DNA of 64,000 nucleotides from Methylomagnum ishizawai (GTDB taxonomy: Bacteria > Pseudomonadota > Gammaproteobacteria > Methylococcales > Methylococcaceae): assembly GCF_019670005.1 (NCBI RefSeq), contig NZ_AP019783.1, positions 4,242,150-4,306,149 of the forward strand, written 5' to 3'. Position numbers and translations under genes: made by a program. Within the stretch, counting starts at the first letter, position 1. Each line of letters begins with the position of its first letter. Shown one piece after another: positions 44,907 through 53,774 of this stretch. The notes beneath the pieces are model-generated. The model saw nothing but the letters and a program-made list of their open reading frames with translations. It was not told where the DNA came from and did not search any database.

Positions 44907-47426
44907 TTGATCCGCCTCCGCTCGGACTTCCTGGACGAAATCCTGATCGATTGCTGGCACCGCTTCCTCGGCCCCCTGGCCGGGCGCCTGGCCCTGGTCG
45001 CGGTCGGGGGCTATGGCCGCCGCGAACTGCATCCCCATTCCGACATCGATATCCTGGTCCTGTTGGACACGCCGGAACCGCCCGACCCCATCACCCACCG
45101 CGATTACCAGCAACCGCTGACCGGCTTCCTCAATTTCCTATGGGATATCGGGCTGAAACCGGCCCAAAGCGTCCGCACGGTGGAGGAATGCCTGGAAGCC
45201 GCCGAGCGCGACCAAACCATCATCACCAACCTGACCGAAGCCCGGCTATTGTTCGGACGGGAAGCGCTGTTCGAAGCGCTGGCCTCGCGGCTCGGTCCCG
45301 AGCATATCTGGCCCTCGAAGGAATTCTTCGAAGCCAAGATGGCCGAGCAGGCGGGCCGCTATGCCAAATACCACGACACCGCCTACAACCTCGAACCCAA
45401 TATCAAGGAAGGTCCGGGTGGGCTCCGCGATATCCAGATCATCGGCTGGATCATCAAGCGCCATTACAACAGCCGCAATTTGCAGGACTTGCTACGCCAA
45501 GGCTGGCTGACCGAGGCGGAATACGCCGAACTGGCCCAGGCCCAGGATTTCCTCTGGCAGGTGCGCTTCGCCCTGCACGTCCTCACCAAACGCTGCGAAG
45601 ACCGGCTGCTGTTCGAGTACCAGAAGGAACTGGCCCGCCAATTCGGCTATATGGACCCCGATATCAACGTGGCGGTGGAGCGCTTCATGCAGCGCTATTT
45701 CCGCACCGTGATGGGCCTGGAGCGGCTCAACGAAATGCTGCTGCAATTGTTCAAGGAAGTGGGCCTGCATCGCGACGAGGATTTCATCATCCTGCCGATC
45801 AACGAGAATTTCCAGGCGGTCAACAACTATGTCGAGGTGCTGGACCCCGGCGTGTTCCGCAAGCGACCGCTCGCGCTGCTCCAGATTTTCCTGTTGCTGC
45901 AACAGAACACCAGCCTGCAAGGCATCCGCGCCTCCACCATCCGCCTGATCCGCCAGCACCTTTATCTGATCGACGAGGATTTCCGCCGCAACCCGGAAGC
46001 CTGCCGTTTGTTCATGTCCATCCTGCGGCAGAAGACCGGCATCACCCGCCAATTGCGGCGCATGAACCGCTATGGCGTCCTGGCCGCCTACCTACCGCCC
46101 TTCGGGCGGGTGGTCGGGCGGATGCAATACGATTTGTTCCACGTCTACACGGTGGACGAGCACACGCTGTTCGTGATCCGCAACCTGCGCCGGTTCTCCC
46201 TGCCGCAATACCGCGCCGACCATCCGCTCTGCACCGAGCTGTTCGAGTTGATCCCCAAACCGGAAATCCTCTACATCGCCGCCCTGATGCACGATATAGC
46301 CAAGGGCAGCGGCGAGGACCATTCGACCCTGGGCGCGACCATCGCCCAGGAATTCTGCCTGCGCCACGGCATTTCCGCCCGCGACACCGAACTCATCAAA
46401 TGGCTGGTCCAACACCACCTGATCATGTCGATGACCGCCCAGCGCAAGGACATCAACGATCCCGAGATCATCCACCAGTTCGCCACCGCCGTGCGCGGCC
46501 AAGCCACGCTGGACCATCTCTACCTCCTGACCGTGGCGGATATTAGGGCCACCAACCCGAACCTATGGAATTCCTGGAAGGACGCCCTGCTCAAGGAGCT
46601 TTACCTCACCACCCGCTGGGTGTTCCGGCGCGGCCTGACCAAGCCCTTGGAACAAGCCGAGAAAATCGCCCAGGTCAAGGCCGAGAGCCGCGCCCTGCTC
46701 CATAAGCTGGGCATCCCCGAGCCCATCGTCGAGCGGGTGTGGAACACCCTGAACGACGAATATTTCCTGCGCTACCTGCCGGAGGAAGCCGCCTGGCACA
46801 CGGTCGCCATCAGCTTCTGCGGACCCGAAGACCTGCCCTTGGTGCTGCTGCGCCCCGTGAGCCAACGGGGCAGCGCCGAAATCTTCATCTACGCCCAGGA
46901 CCAGGACTTCATCTTCGCCCACAGCACGGCGGTCCTGGAACAACTCGGCCTCACCATCTTCGACGCCAAGATCATCACGGCGGGCGGCGGACGGGTGATG
47001 AACAGCTACCACATCCTGGAACAAACCGGCGAGCCGATCCGCGACCAATTCCGGCAGGTGCAGATTTGCGCCAAGCTGCGGGAATGCCTGGGGCGTCCGG
47101 GGGACGCGCCGATCCAGGTCCAGCGCCGCGAATCGCGCCAGATCAAGCACTTCACCGTGGCCACCCAGCTGTATTTCCACGAAGACCCGCAGGACCGCTA
47201 CACCATCCTGGAACTGGTCGCCACCGACCGGCCCGGCCTGCTGTCCAAGGTGGGCCGGGCCTTCACCCGCTGCGGCATCCGGCTCTACAACGCCAAGATT
47301 TCCACCATCGGCAGCCGGGCCGAGGACATCTTCTACATCACCGACGCCGGGGACCGTCCCTTGCGCCAGGAATCCCAGCGCCAAATCCTCAGGGATTGCA
47401 TCGTGGCCCTGGTCGGCTCCCATTGA
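44907..47426 (+). CDS. glnD: [Protein-PII] uridylyltransferase / UMP-removing enzyme
   Basis: An 839-residue (from this start) nitrogen sensor that modifies PII. The nucleotidyltransferase domain has VGGYGRRELHPHSDID with the catalytic Asp pair, the HD domain AALMHDIAKGSGEDHS, and two C-terminal ACT domains (LEQLGLTIFDAKI and TDRPGLLSKVGRAF). The TTG at 44907 is the first canonical start, but homology-like sequence continues upstream in frame (IKTYKDRLGRKHAELVDWF) with only CTG 44823 or ATT 44826 available; the true start is probably there. Confidence 0.95.
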   Translation: MIRLRSDFLDEILIDCWHRFLGPLAGRLALVAVGGYGRRELHPHSDIDILVLLDTPEPPDPITHRDYQQPLTGFLNFLWDIGLKPAQSVRTVEECLEAAERDQTIITNLTEARLLFGREALFEALASRLGPEHIWPSKEFFEAKMAEQAGRYAKYHDTAYNLEPNIKEGPGGLRDIQIIGWIIKRHYNSRNLQDLLRQGWLTEAEYAELAQAQDFLWQVRFALHVLTKRCEDRLLFEYQKELARQFGYMDPDINVAVERFMQRYFRTVMGLERLNEMLLQLFKEVGLHRDEDFIILPINENFQAVNNYVEVLDPGVFRKRPLALLQIFLLLQQNTSLQGIRASTIRLIRQHLYLIDEDFRRNPEACRLFMSILRQKTGITRQLRRMNRYGVLAAYLPPFGRVVGRMQYDLFHVYTVDEHTLFVIRNLRRFSLPQYRADHPLCTELFELIPKPEILYIAALMHDIAKGSGEDHSTLGATIAQEFCLRHGISARDTELIKWLVQHHLIMSMTAQRKDINDPEIIHQFATAVRGQATLDHLYLLTVADIRATNPNLWNSWKDALLKELYLTTRWVFRRGLTKPLEQAEKIAQVKAESRALLHKLGIPEPIVERVWNTLNDEYFLRYLPEEAAWHTVAISFCGPEDLPLVLLRPVSQRGSAEIFIYAQDQDFIFAHSTAVLEQLGLTIFDAKIITAGGGRVMNSYHILEQTGEPIRDQFRQVQICAKLRECLGRPGDAPIQVQRRESRQIKHFTVATQLYFHEDPQDRYTILELVATDRPGLLSKVGRAFTRCGIRLYNAKISTIGSRAEDIFYITDAGDRPLRQESQRQILRDCIVALVGSH

Positions 47427-47518
47427 CAAGCGCGGTGACTAGCGCCAAAGATGCGGACCAGCCCTCCCCGCGCCCGACCGGGGACGGCCTCCAGTCCACC
47501 CTACCGGAGGTGTAAACC

Positions 47519-47827
47519 ATGCCCACCGAATTCCTCCCCACCCCCGAACAGTGGTTCCAAGACACCGAGACCGGCCGGACCTTCCGCGTGGTCGCGGTGG
47601 ACGACGAGAACGAATCCATCGATATCCAACTCGACGGCGGCGATATCGATAGCTTCGATTTCGCGTCCTGGCGCGAATCCACCCTGGTCCCGGTCGAAGC
47701 CCCCGAGGACGCGACGGCGGCTTTCGACGATATGGAGATCGACGACTTGGGCTATTCCGACACCGACCGCCACCAGCCCGAAGGCTTGACCTTGGACGAT
47801 TGGCTGGACGGCCGGGACGACGACTGA
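47519..47827 (+). CDS. Small acidic protein, conserved in gammaproteobacteria
   Basis: A 102-residue acidic protein: PTPEQWFQDTETGRTFRVVA, then a beta-rich part and an Asp-rich C-terminus (DWLDGRDDD). It has the look of a conserved small cytosolic protein (it resembles the DUF6763 family, from memory), but no function is known. AGGTG precedes the ATG by 8 nt. Confidence 0.65.
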   Translation: MPTEFLPTPEQWFQDTETGRTFRVVAVDDENESIDIQLDGGDIDSFDFASWRESTLVPVEAPEDATAAFDDMEIDDLGYSDTDRHQPEGLTLDDWLDGRDDD

Positions 47828-47856
47828 GCTTCCGCCGCAATCGCAAGCAAAACAAA

Positions 47857-47876
47857 AGGGCGTCCATGGACGCCCT
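47857..47876 (-). terminator. Terminator hairpin after glk
   Basis: A perfect 20-bp palindrome, AGGGCGTCCA plus its complement. On the minus strand it is followed by TTTTGTTTTG, ending the glk transcript; on the plus strand the following bases are not T-rich. Confidence 0.6.
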
Positions 47877-47903
47877 GGGTGTCGATAGCCGCGCCCTCCG
47901 CGC

Positions 47904-48890
47904 CTACAGCAAACACCGCGCCGCGTAGTCCGCCGCCCCCAACAGCCCCGTGCTGGGATTGAGCGCCACCCGCACCGGCACCGTCCGCATGAAGCCCGCG
48001 AACCGCCCCTTGGCGCAGAAACCTTCCATGAATTCGCCATCGGTCAGCGCGGCCAGGATCTTGGGGGCGATACCGCCGCCGATCAGCACCCCGCCCCGCG
48101 CCAAGCACTTCAACACCAGATTGCCCGCCTCGGCCCCGTAGATGCGGGCGAACACGCGCAAGCTGGCCCGCGCCAGGGCGTCGCCCCGCTCCATGGCGCA
48201 ACGGCTGATTTCGCGGGCCGGGTCGTCGGTGTCGGCCAGCGCCGCCGCCAGTTCCGGCGACTCCGGGGCATGGCCGCTATCGCGCAGATAGGCGTAGATA
48301 TTGGCGATGCCCGGACCCGACAGGATGCGCTCATAGCTGACATGCCCGCCCAGTTTTTCGCGGAGATAGGCCAAGAGGCCATCTTCCAAAGCATCGTTGG
48401 GCGCGAAATCGGTATGGCCGCCCTCGGTCGCCACCGGGTGGTAGTTCATCCCATCCCAGTACAGGATGGCCTCGCCCAGGCCGGTACCGGCGGCCAGCAC
48501 GGCGCGGTTGCCGGTGGCGGGTTCGGCATCGGGATTGAGGTCGGCCCATTCCTCCGGTCCCAGGCGCAACAGCCCCAGGGCCATGGCCTGCAAATCGTTC
48601 AGCAGCTTGACCCGGCCCACGCCGGTGGTGGCCGCCAGTGAGCGTTCGTCGATGGTCCAGGGCAGGTTGGTGGTGTAGCAGCGGCCATCGATCACCGGCC
48701 CCGCCACCCCGAAGCACGCGGCCTCCAAGGGCACGCTCTGGTCGCTGAGGAAATCGGCCACGATCTCGTCCAAGGAGGCATAGTCCGCGCTGGGATAGAG
48801 CCGCTCGCGGACCCGCTCCAAGCCCTCGGTGCTTTTTTCGTACTGGGCCAGGACCGTCTTGGTCCCGCCCACATCGCCGGCTAACAGCAT
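47904..48890 (-). CDS. glk: Glucokinase
   Basis: A 328-residue ROK-unrelated glucokinase (Glk family). The phosphate-binding start LLAGDVGGTKTVLAQYE, the LNDLQAMALGL segment and the ATP-site GTGLGEAILYW and the glucose/ATP-region LIGGGIAPKIL are all present. It phosphorylates glucose with ATP. A strong GAGGGGAG ribosome site precedes the ATG. In methanotroph-like bacteria it often works on glycogen or sucrose-derived glucose; this role is inference. Confidence 0.95.
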   Translation of the reverse strand: MLLAGDVGGTKTVLAQYEKSTEGLERVRERLYPSADYASLDEIVADFLSDQSVPLEAACFGVAGPVIDGRCYTTNLPWTIDERSLAATTGVGRVKLLNDLQAMALGLLRLGPEEWADLNPDAEPATGNRAVLAAGTGLGEAILYWDGMNYHPVATEGGHTDFAPNDALEDGLLAYLREKLGGHVSYERILSGPGIANIYAYLRDSGHAPESPELAAALADTDDPAREISRCAMERGDALARASLRVFARIYGAEAGNLVLKCLARGGVLIGGGIAPKILAALTDGEFMEGFCAKGRFAGFMRTVPVRVALNPSTGLLGAADYAARCLL

Positions 48891-48980
48891 GATTGCGCTC
48901 CCCTCTCGAGAATGGTTATGGAATGGCGGGGTCTCGGACCGCCCCGTCCTGTTAAGATGCCCGCCGCCTGGGCGCGGGAA

Positions 48981-49436
48981 TCAATCCGGGCGGTACTCAT
49001 GCGCGACCCGTACCCCGCCTTTCTGATCGAACTCCACGACATCGTAGGGCGCTTTCCTATCGCCCATCTCCATGCCGGGACTGCCCACCACCATGCCCGG
49101 CACCGCCAGCCCCGCCGTACTGGGCTTGCGCTCGAGCAAATCCCGGATATCGGCGGCGGGCACATGGCCCTCGACCACATAACCGCCGACCAAGGCGGTA
49201 TGGCAGGAGCGCAGATTATCGGGCACGCCGCGCCCGTCCTTGATCTTATCCACGGCGTCGGTCACCACGTCCTTGATGGCGTAACCCTGGGTTTGCATCT
49301 GCGCCACCCATTTGCCGCAGCAACCACAGGTCGGGCTGCGGTAGACGGTCATCTCCACCGGCGGGGCCGGTTCGCCCGCCAGCGCGGCGGAAGCCATCAG
49401 GGCCGAAGCCCACAACAATGATCGATAGGGTTTCAT
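48981..49436 (-). CDS. DUF411 periplasmic metal-binding protein
   Basis: A 151-residue exported protein: signal peptide to about residue 20 (ASAALAGEP), then the DUF411 core MTVYRSPTCGCCGKWVAQM with the CGCC thiols, SCHTALVGGYVVEGHVPA and a Gly/Met-rich PGMVVGSPGMEMG. DUF411 proteins are associated with copper and silver resistance loci. Here it is next to glk and a YjbQ gene, not a metal-resistance operon; it would add to periplasmic metal handling alongside the SmbP-like protein. Confidence 0.88.
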   Translation of the reverse strand: MKPYRSLLWASALMASAALAGEPAPPVEMTVYRSPTCGCCGKWVAQMQTQGYAIKDVVTDAVDKIKDGRGVPDNLRSCHTALVGGYVVEGHVPAADIRDLLERKPSTAGLAVPGMVVGSPGMEMGDRKAPYDVVEFDQKGGVRVAHEYRPD

Positions 49437-49449
49437 AGCCGGTTCCGAG

Positions 49450-49875
49450 TTAAAAGGTTTCCCCGTTCAGGGTGACGACCACCGAGCGCGGCCCGCCGTG
49501 GTCGCGGTGTTCCCCCAGATAGATGCCCTGCCAAGTCCCGAGTTGCAAACCGCCCTCGCCGATGGGGATGGACACCGCCGCGCCCAACAGGCTGGCCTTG
49601 ATATGGGCGGGCATATCGTCCGGGCCTTCCAGGCGGTGGACATAATGGGAGGCGCCGTCCGGGACCAGCTGGCGCAGATGGGTTTCCAGATCGCGGCGCA
49701 CGCTGGGGTCGGCGTTTTCGTTGAGGGTGAGGGAGGCCGAGGTGTGCTGGATGAAGAAATGGGCCAGGCCGACCCGGAGCCGCCGGATTTCAGGGGTTTG
49801 GGCCAGCAGTTCCTCGGTGACGAGGTGGAATCCACGGGGCCGGGATTTCAGGACGATGGTTTTTTGCAGCCACAT
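49450..49875 (-). CDS. YjbQ family (UPF0047) protein
   Basis: A 141-residue member of the YjbQ/UPF0047 family: FHLVTEELLAQTPEI, FFIQHTSASLTLNENADP and GTWQGIYLGEHRDHGG with the conserved His and Glu residues near a putative metal site. The family was reported to have thiamin-phosphate synthase-like activity in some tests; its role in the cell is unclear. The ATG at 49875 gives the conserved MWLQKTIVLK start. It lies 13 nt upstream of the DUF411 gene. Confidence 0.92.
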   Translation of the reverse strand: MWLQKTIVLKSRPRGFHLVTEELLAQTPEIRRLRVGLAHFFIQHTSASLTLNENADPSVRRDLETHLRQLVPDGASHYVHRLEGPDDMPAHIKASLLGAAVSIPIGEGGLQLGTWQGIYLGEHRDHGGPRSVVVTLNGETF

Positions 49876-50012
49876 AATCGCTTCGACACTGGATGCTTGA
49901 GGTTCCACGCGGAAAAGACCACATCGCCGCCCGGAATGCAAGCCCGGCCCCGGCTTCCGCCGGTGGGCGCGGCCTCCGGGCCGCGTCGCGGGCCGTTCCG
50001 GCGGTGGCCTAG

Positions 50013-50042
50013 CTGACGCGCCGCGACGCCAACGGCTACAAT
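50013..50042 (+). promoter_or_regulatory. Candidate sigma-70 promoter for proS
   Basis: CTGACG at 50013-50018 and TACAAT at 50037-50042, 18 nt apart, end 38 nt before the proS ATG. Confidence 0.35.
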
Positions 50043-50079
50043 AGCCGATCCATTCCGCCCCAAACCAAGCCGTTGCACC

Positions 50080-51786
50080 ATGCGTACCAGTCAATTCCCG
50101 CTCAACACCCTCAAAGAAACCCCCGCCGACGCCGAAATCGTCAGCCACCAGCTGATGCTCCGGGCCGGGCTGATCCGCAAACTGGCGGCGGGGCTTTACA
50201 ACTGGCTGCCCCTGGGGCTGAAAGTACTGCGCAAGGTCGAAACCGTGGTCCGCGAGGAAATGGACCGGGCCGGCGCCCTGGAAGTCCTGATGCCCGCCGT
50301 GCAGCCGGCGGAATTGTGGCAGGAATCGGGCCGCTGGCAGAAATTCGGCCCGGAACTGTGCCGCCTCAAGGACCGCCACGAACGGGAGTTCTGCCTGGGT
50401 CCGACCCACGAGGAAATCATCACCGACTTGGTGCGCCACGAACTCAAGAGCTATAAGCAGGTTCCGGTCAACTATTACCAAATCCAGACCAAATTCCGCG
50501 ACGAAGTGCGGCCCCGTTTCGGCGTGATGCGCGCCCGCGAATTCCTGATGAAGGACGCCTATTCCTTCCACCTCGACAAGGAATCGCTGCAAGCCACCTA
50601 CGACCAGATGCACGCGGCCTATACGCGCATTTTCCAGCGGCTGGGCCTCCAATTCCGTCCGGTGCTGGCCGACACCGGGGCCATCGGCGGCAGCATGTCG
50701 CATGAATTCCATGTGCTGGCCGATTCGGGCGAGGACGCCATCGCCTTCTCCGACGCCAGCGATTACGCCGCCAATGTGGAAATGGCCGAAGCCCTGGCCC
50801 TGCCGCGGCCCGCCGAGGAGCCGCAAACCCTGGCCCTGGTGGACACGCCCGGCCAGCACAGCATCGAGGAAATCAGCGCCTTCCTGAAGGTCCCGCCCGG
50901 CCGTTGCCTCAAGACCCTGCTGGTCAAGGGGGCCGAAGGCGGGGTCGTGGCCTTGCTGCTGCGCGGCGACCACGAATTGAACCCGGTCAAGGCCACCAAA
51001 CTGGAAGGCGTGGCTTATCCGCTGCAATTCGCCAGCGACGCCGAAGTCCGGGAAGCCGCCGGTTGCGCCCCCGGTTCGCTCGGCCCCATCGGCCTTTCGA
51101 TCCCTGTGTTCGCGGACCGTAGCGCGGCCAATCTGGTGAACTTCGTCTGCGGCGCGAACCAGGACGGCAAGCATTACACCGGGGCCAACTGGGACCGCGA
51201 CGCCGCCCTGCCCCCGGTCGCCGATTTGCGCCTCGTGGCCGAGGGCGACCCTAGCCCGGACGGCCAGGGCCATTTGCGGATCGCCCGCGGCATCGAAGTC
51301 GGCCATATCTTCCAACTCGGCACCCGCTACAGCGAGGCGCTGCAAGCCACGGTGCTGAACGAGAAAGGGTCCAGCCAAGTCCTCATCATGGGTTGCTACG
51401 GCATCGGCGTGTCCCGCGTGGTCGCCGCCGCCATCGAACAAAACCACGACGAGCGCGGCATCCTCTGGCCGGAAGCCCTGGCCCCGTTCCAGATCGCCAT
51501 CGCGCCCATCAACATGCACACCTCGCCCAAGCTACAAGAAGCCGCCGAGCATCTCTACGGCGTGCTACGCAAGAAGGGCTTCGACGTGCTGCTGGACGAC
51601 CGCAAGGCCCGGCCCGGCGTCATGTTCGCCGACCTGGAATTGATCGGCGTCCCGCACCGGGTGGTGCTGAGCGACCGCCTGTTGGAAAAGGGCCGCGCCG
51701 AGTACAAGGGCCGCCGCGACGCCGAAGCCATCGAAATCGCGCTGGACGAGGTATTGCCGTTCCTGTTGTCCAAACTGGGCCTCTAA
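50080..51786 (+). CDS. proS: Prolyl-tRNA synthetase
   Basis: A 568-residue class II synthetase of the bacterial type with an editing (INS/YbaK) domain inserted between motifs 2 and 3. Motif 1 region [19 protein letters not shown], motif 2 region [19 protein letters not shown], the editing segment near residues 240-370, motif 3 [10 protein letters not shown] and the anticodon-binding C-terminus are all intact. Ends at a terminator hairpin. Confidence 0.97.
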   Translation: MRTSQFPLNTLKETPADAEIVSHQLMLRAGLIRKLAAGLYNWLPLGLKVLRKVETVVREEMDRAGALEVLMPAVQPAELWQESGRWQKFGPELCRLKDRHEREFCLGPTHEEIITDLVRHELKSYKQVPVNYYQIQTKFRDEVRPRFGVMRAREFLMKDAYSFHLDKESLQATYDQMHAAYTRIFQRLGLQFRPVLADTGAIGGSMSHEFHVLADSGEDAIAFSDASDYAANVEMAEALALPRPAEEPQTLALVDTPGQHSIEEISAFLKVPPGRCLKTLLVKGAEGGVVALLLRGDHELNPVKATKLEGVAYPLQFASDAEVREAAGCAPGSLGPIGLSIPVFADRSAANLVNFVCGANQDGKHYTGANWDRDAALPPVADLRLVAEGDPSPDGQGHLRIARGIEVGHIFQLGTRYSEALQATVLNEKGSSQVLIMGCYGIGVSRVVAAAIEQNHDERGILWPEALAPFQIAIAPINMHTSPKLQEAAEHLYGVLRKKGFDVLLDDRKARPGVMFADLELIGVPHRVVLSDRLLEKGRAEYKGRRDAEAIEIALDEVLPFLLSKLGL

Positions 51787-51805
51787 TCCCTCCGCCCAAA
51801 ACCCA

Positions 51806-51832
51806 GGAAGGGTACGCGCCGCGTACCCTTCC
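51806..51832. terminator. Terminator hairpin after proS
   Basis: GGAAGGGTACGC (51806-51817) pairs perfectly with GCGTACCCTTCC (51821-51832) around a 3-nt loop, between proS and the convergent gene. Confidence 0.7.
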
Positions 51833-51846
51833 GCCCGCGGCCCGGC

Positions 51847-52209
51847 TCAGACCACGACCAAATCCTCCAAGCGGACCATCATGCCGCCCTGCGGGAAGTT
51901 CAGCTTGACCCCGCCCCAGCGGTCCAGTTCGACATTGACGACGCCGTTGCCTTCATAGCGGAAATACGCTTCCTGTCCCCGATAGCGGATCAACCCACCC
52001 CAGGTATAAAGGGTCCAGGGAATATCCTTATTGGTAAACCTGGCTATCTTATAATCCCCCAGGTCGAAAAACGCCAAATCCCCCATTCCCCTGATATTCA
52101 AGCGATGGGTTCCCCAGCCCGGAAATATCTCATGCGGGCCGATGAGGCGGTTGCCATCGTCCATGAATACCGCGAGGCTATAGTTATTCTTCAAATCAAC
52201 ACTATACAT
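51847..52209 (-). CDS. Hypothetical protein
   Basis: A 120-residue soluble, beta-rich protein with no signal peptide: YSLAVFMDDGNRLIGPHEIF and FFDLGDYKIARFTNKDIPW suggest a small all-beta fold. The ATG at 52209 is favoured because GGGAG lies 5 nt upstream; an ATG at 52221 is possible. It is convergent with proS. No family recognised. Confidence 0.55.
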   Translation of the reverse strand: MYSVDLKNNYSLAVFMDDGNRLIGPHEIFPGWGTHRLNIRGMGDLAFFDLGDYKIARFTNKDIPWTLYTWGGLIRYRGQEAYFRYEGNGVVNVELDRWGGVKLNFPQGGMMVRLEDLVVV

Positions 52210-52564
52210 ATCGACTCCCATATCTGGCGTTATGAATATACCGCGCGGACGGCGCGGGACACTAGGAGTCCGGCAAGATTGTCCCGGCTCCATATCTCCC
52301 GCCTCAGATCCGCCGCGCCCACCATAACACAATTTGGGCGTCCGACTTGCCACGATCCGACAACAACCGCCGCACCGCCGGGAAGGCTTGTCCCACCGAG
52401 CCCGAAAAATCCAAGGAGCGCACGGATTCCAAACCCCGGCAGACATACCGGGCATCCCCCCACATAATCCAGGCACCGGCCCTTGCCATTGGAACCCCAC
52501 CCCGCATCCCCTATACTATGCCCCGCTTATATCCGAGCCCTTGGAAAACCCAGAAATCATCGGC
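52210..52564. other. Divergent spacer before dapC
   Basis: A 355-nt region with no supported gene. It includes the dapC promoter candidate at 52489-52517; the rest shows nothing recognisable. Confidence 0.45.
52489..52517 (+). promoter_or_regulatory. Candidate sigma-70 promoter for dapC operon
   Basis: TTGGAA at 52489-52494 and TATACT at 52512-52517, 17 nt apart, 47 nt before the dapC ATG. It could drive dapC, the inserted ATPase/TOPRIM genes and dapD together. Confidence 0.5.
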
Positions 52565-53764
52565 ATGAATCCGCACCTGCAAGCCCTACAGCCCTATCCT
52601 TTCGAGAAACTGGCGCAACTCAAACACGGCATCGCGCCGCCCGCCGACAAAGCCCATATCGCCTGGTCCATCGGCGAACCGCAACACCCCACCCCGGCCC
52701 TGATTACCGAAACCTTGATCGCCCATTTGGGTGGCCTGACGAATTATCCGGCCAGCAAGGGCATTCCCGAATTGCGGCAAGGCATCGCCGCTTGGCTGGC
52801 GCGGCGTTTCGCCCTACCCGCGGGCGCGGTCGATCCCGAACGCCATGTGCTGCCCTGCGCGGGCACCCGCGAGGCGCTGTTTTCCTTCGCGCAATGCGTG
52901 GTCGATCCGCGTGAACGGCCCTTGGTGCTGATGCCGAACCCGTTCTATCAAATCTACGAAGGCGCGGCGCTGCTGGCCGGGGCCGAGCCGTATTTCCTGA
53001 ACACCACGCGGGAGAACGGCTATCGGCCCGATTTCGACGCGGTGCCGGAGGCGGTTTGGGCGCGGTGCCAATTGCTCTATCTCTGCTCGCCGGGCAATCC
53101 CACCGGCGCGGTGATCGATACCGCCACCCTGCGCACGCTGATCGAGCTATCGAGCCGCTACGGCTTCATCATCGCTTCGGACGAATGCTATTCCGAGCTT
53201 TACGCCGATGAATCCGCGCCGCCGCCCGGTTTATTGGGCGCGGCTTACGCCATGGGCAATACCAGTTTCGAGCGCTGCGTGGTGTTCCATAGCCTATCGA
53301 AGCGCTCGAACGCGCCCGGCTTGCGTTCCGGTTTCGTGGCGGGGGATGCGGCCATCCTCAAGCAATACCTGCTCTACCGCACCTATCACGGCTGCGCCTT
53401 GTCGCTGCCGGTCCAGCACGCCAGCCTCGCGGCCTGGCGCGACGAAACCCATGTGGTGGACAACCGCGATCTCTACCGGCGCAAGTTCGCCGCCGTGTAT
53501 GACATCCTCAAGACTGTGCTGGATGTTGCGGTGCCGCCCGCCGGGTTCTATCTCTGGCCTAGCACACCGGGCGACGAACAGGCGTTCGCGCAAGGCTTGT
53601 TCGCCCAGCAGAACGTGACGGTGTTGCCGGGCAGTTATTTGTCGCGGGAAGCGCACGGGATCAATCCGGGCCGGGGGCATGTGCGCATGGCACTGGTCGC
53701 GCCGTTGGAAAATTGCGTGGAAGCGGCGCACCGCATCGCCGAGTTCGTCCGCACTTTAGGATGA
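52565..53764 (+). CDS. dapC: Succinyldiaminopimelate transaminase
   Basis: A 399-residue PLP-dependent class I aminotransferase. It has IPELRQGIAAWLARRF, the PLP-binding CSPGNPTGAV, and the Schiff-base Lys in HSLSKRSNAPGLRSGF. The DapC subtype (lysine/diaminopimelate route) is supported by the start NPHLQALQPYPFEKL and by dapD downstream. It supplies diaminopimelate for peptidoglycan and lysine. The pair dapC-dapD is normally adjacent; here two foreign genes separate them. Confidence 0.93.
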   Translation: MNPHLQALQPYPFEKLAQLKHGIAPPADKAHIAWSIGEPQHPTPALITETLIAHLGGLTNYPASKGIPELRQGIAAWLARRFALPAGAVDPERHVLPCAGTREALFSFAQCVVDPRERPLVLMPNPFYQIYEGAALLAGAEPYFLNTTRENGYRPDFDAVPEAVWARCQLLYLCSPGNPTGAVIDTATLRTLIELSSRYGFIIASDECYSELYADESAPPPGLLGAAYAMGNTSFERCVVFHSLSKRSNAPGLRSGFVAGDAAILKQYLLYRTYHGCALSLPVQHASLAAWRDETHVVDNRDLYRRKFAAVYDILKTVLDVAVPPAGFYLWPSTPGDEQAFAQGLFAQQNVTVLPGSYLSREAHGINPGRGHVRMALVAPLENCVEAAHRIAEFVRTLG

Positions 53765-53774
53765 GGACACCGCC

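Noticed and set aside
49450-51519. Long minus-strand frame antisense to proS
   Set aside because: Only its last 141 codons, the YjbQ gene, are real; the rest mirrors proS codons.
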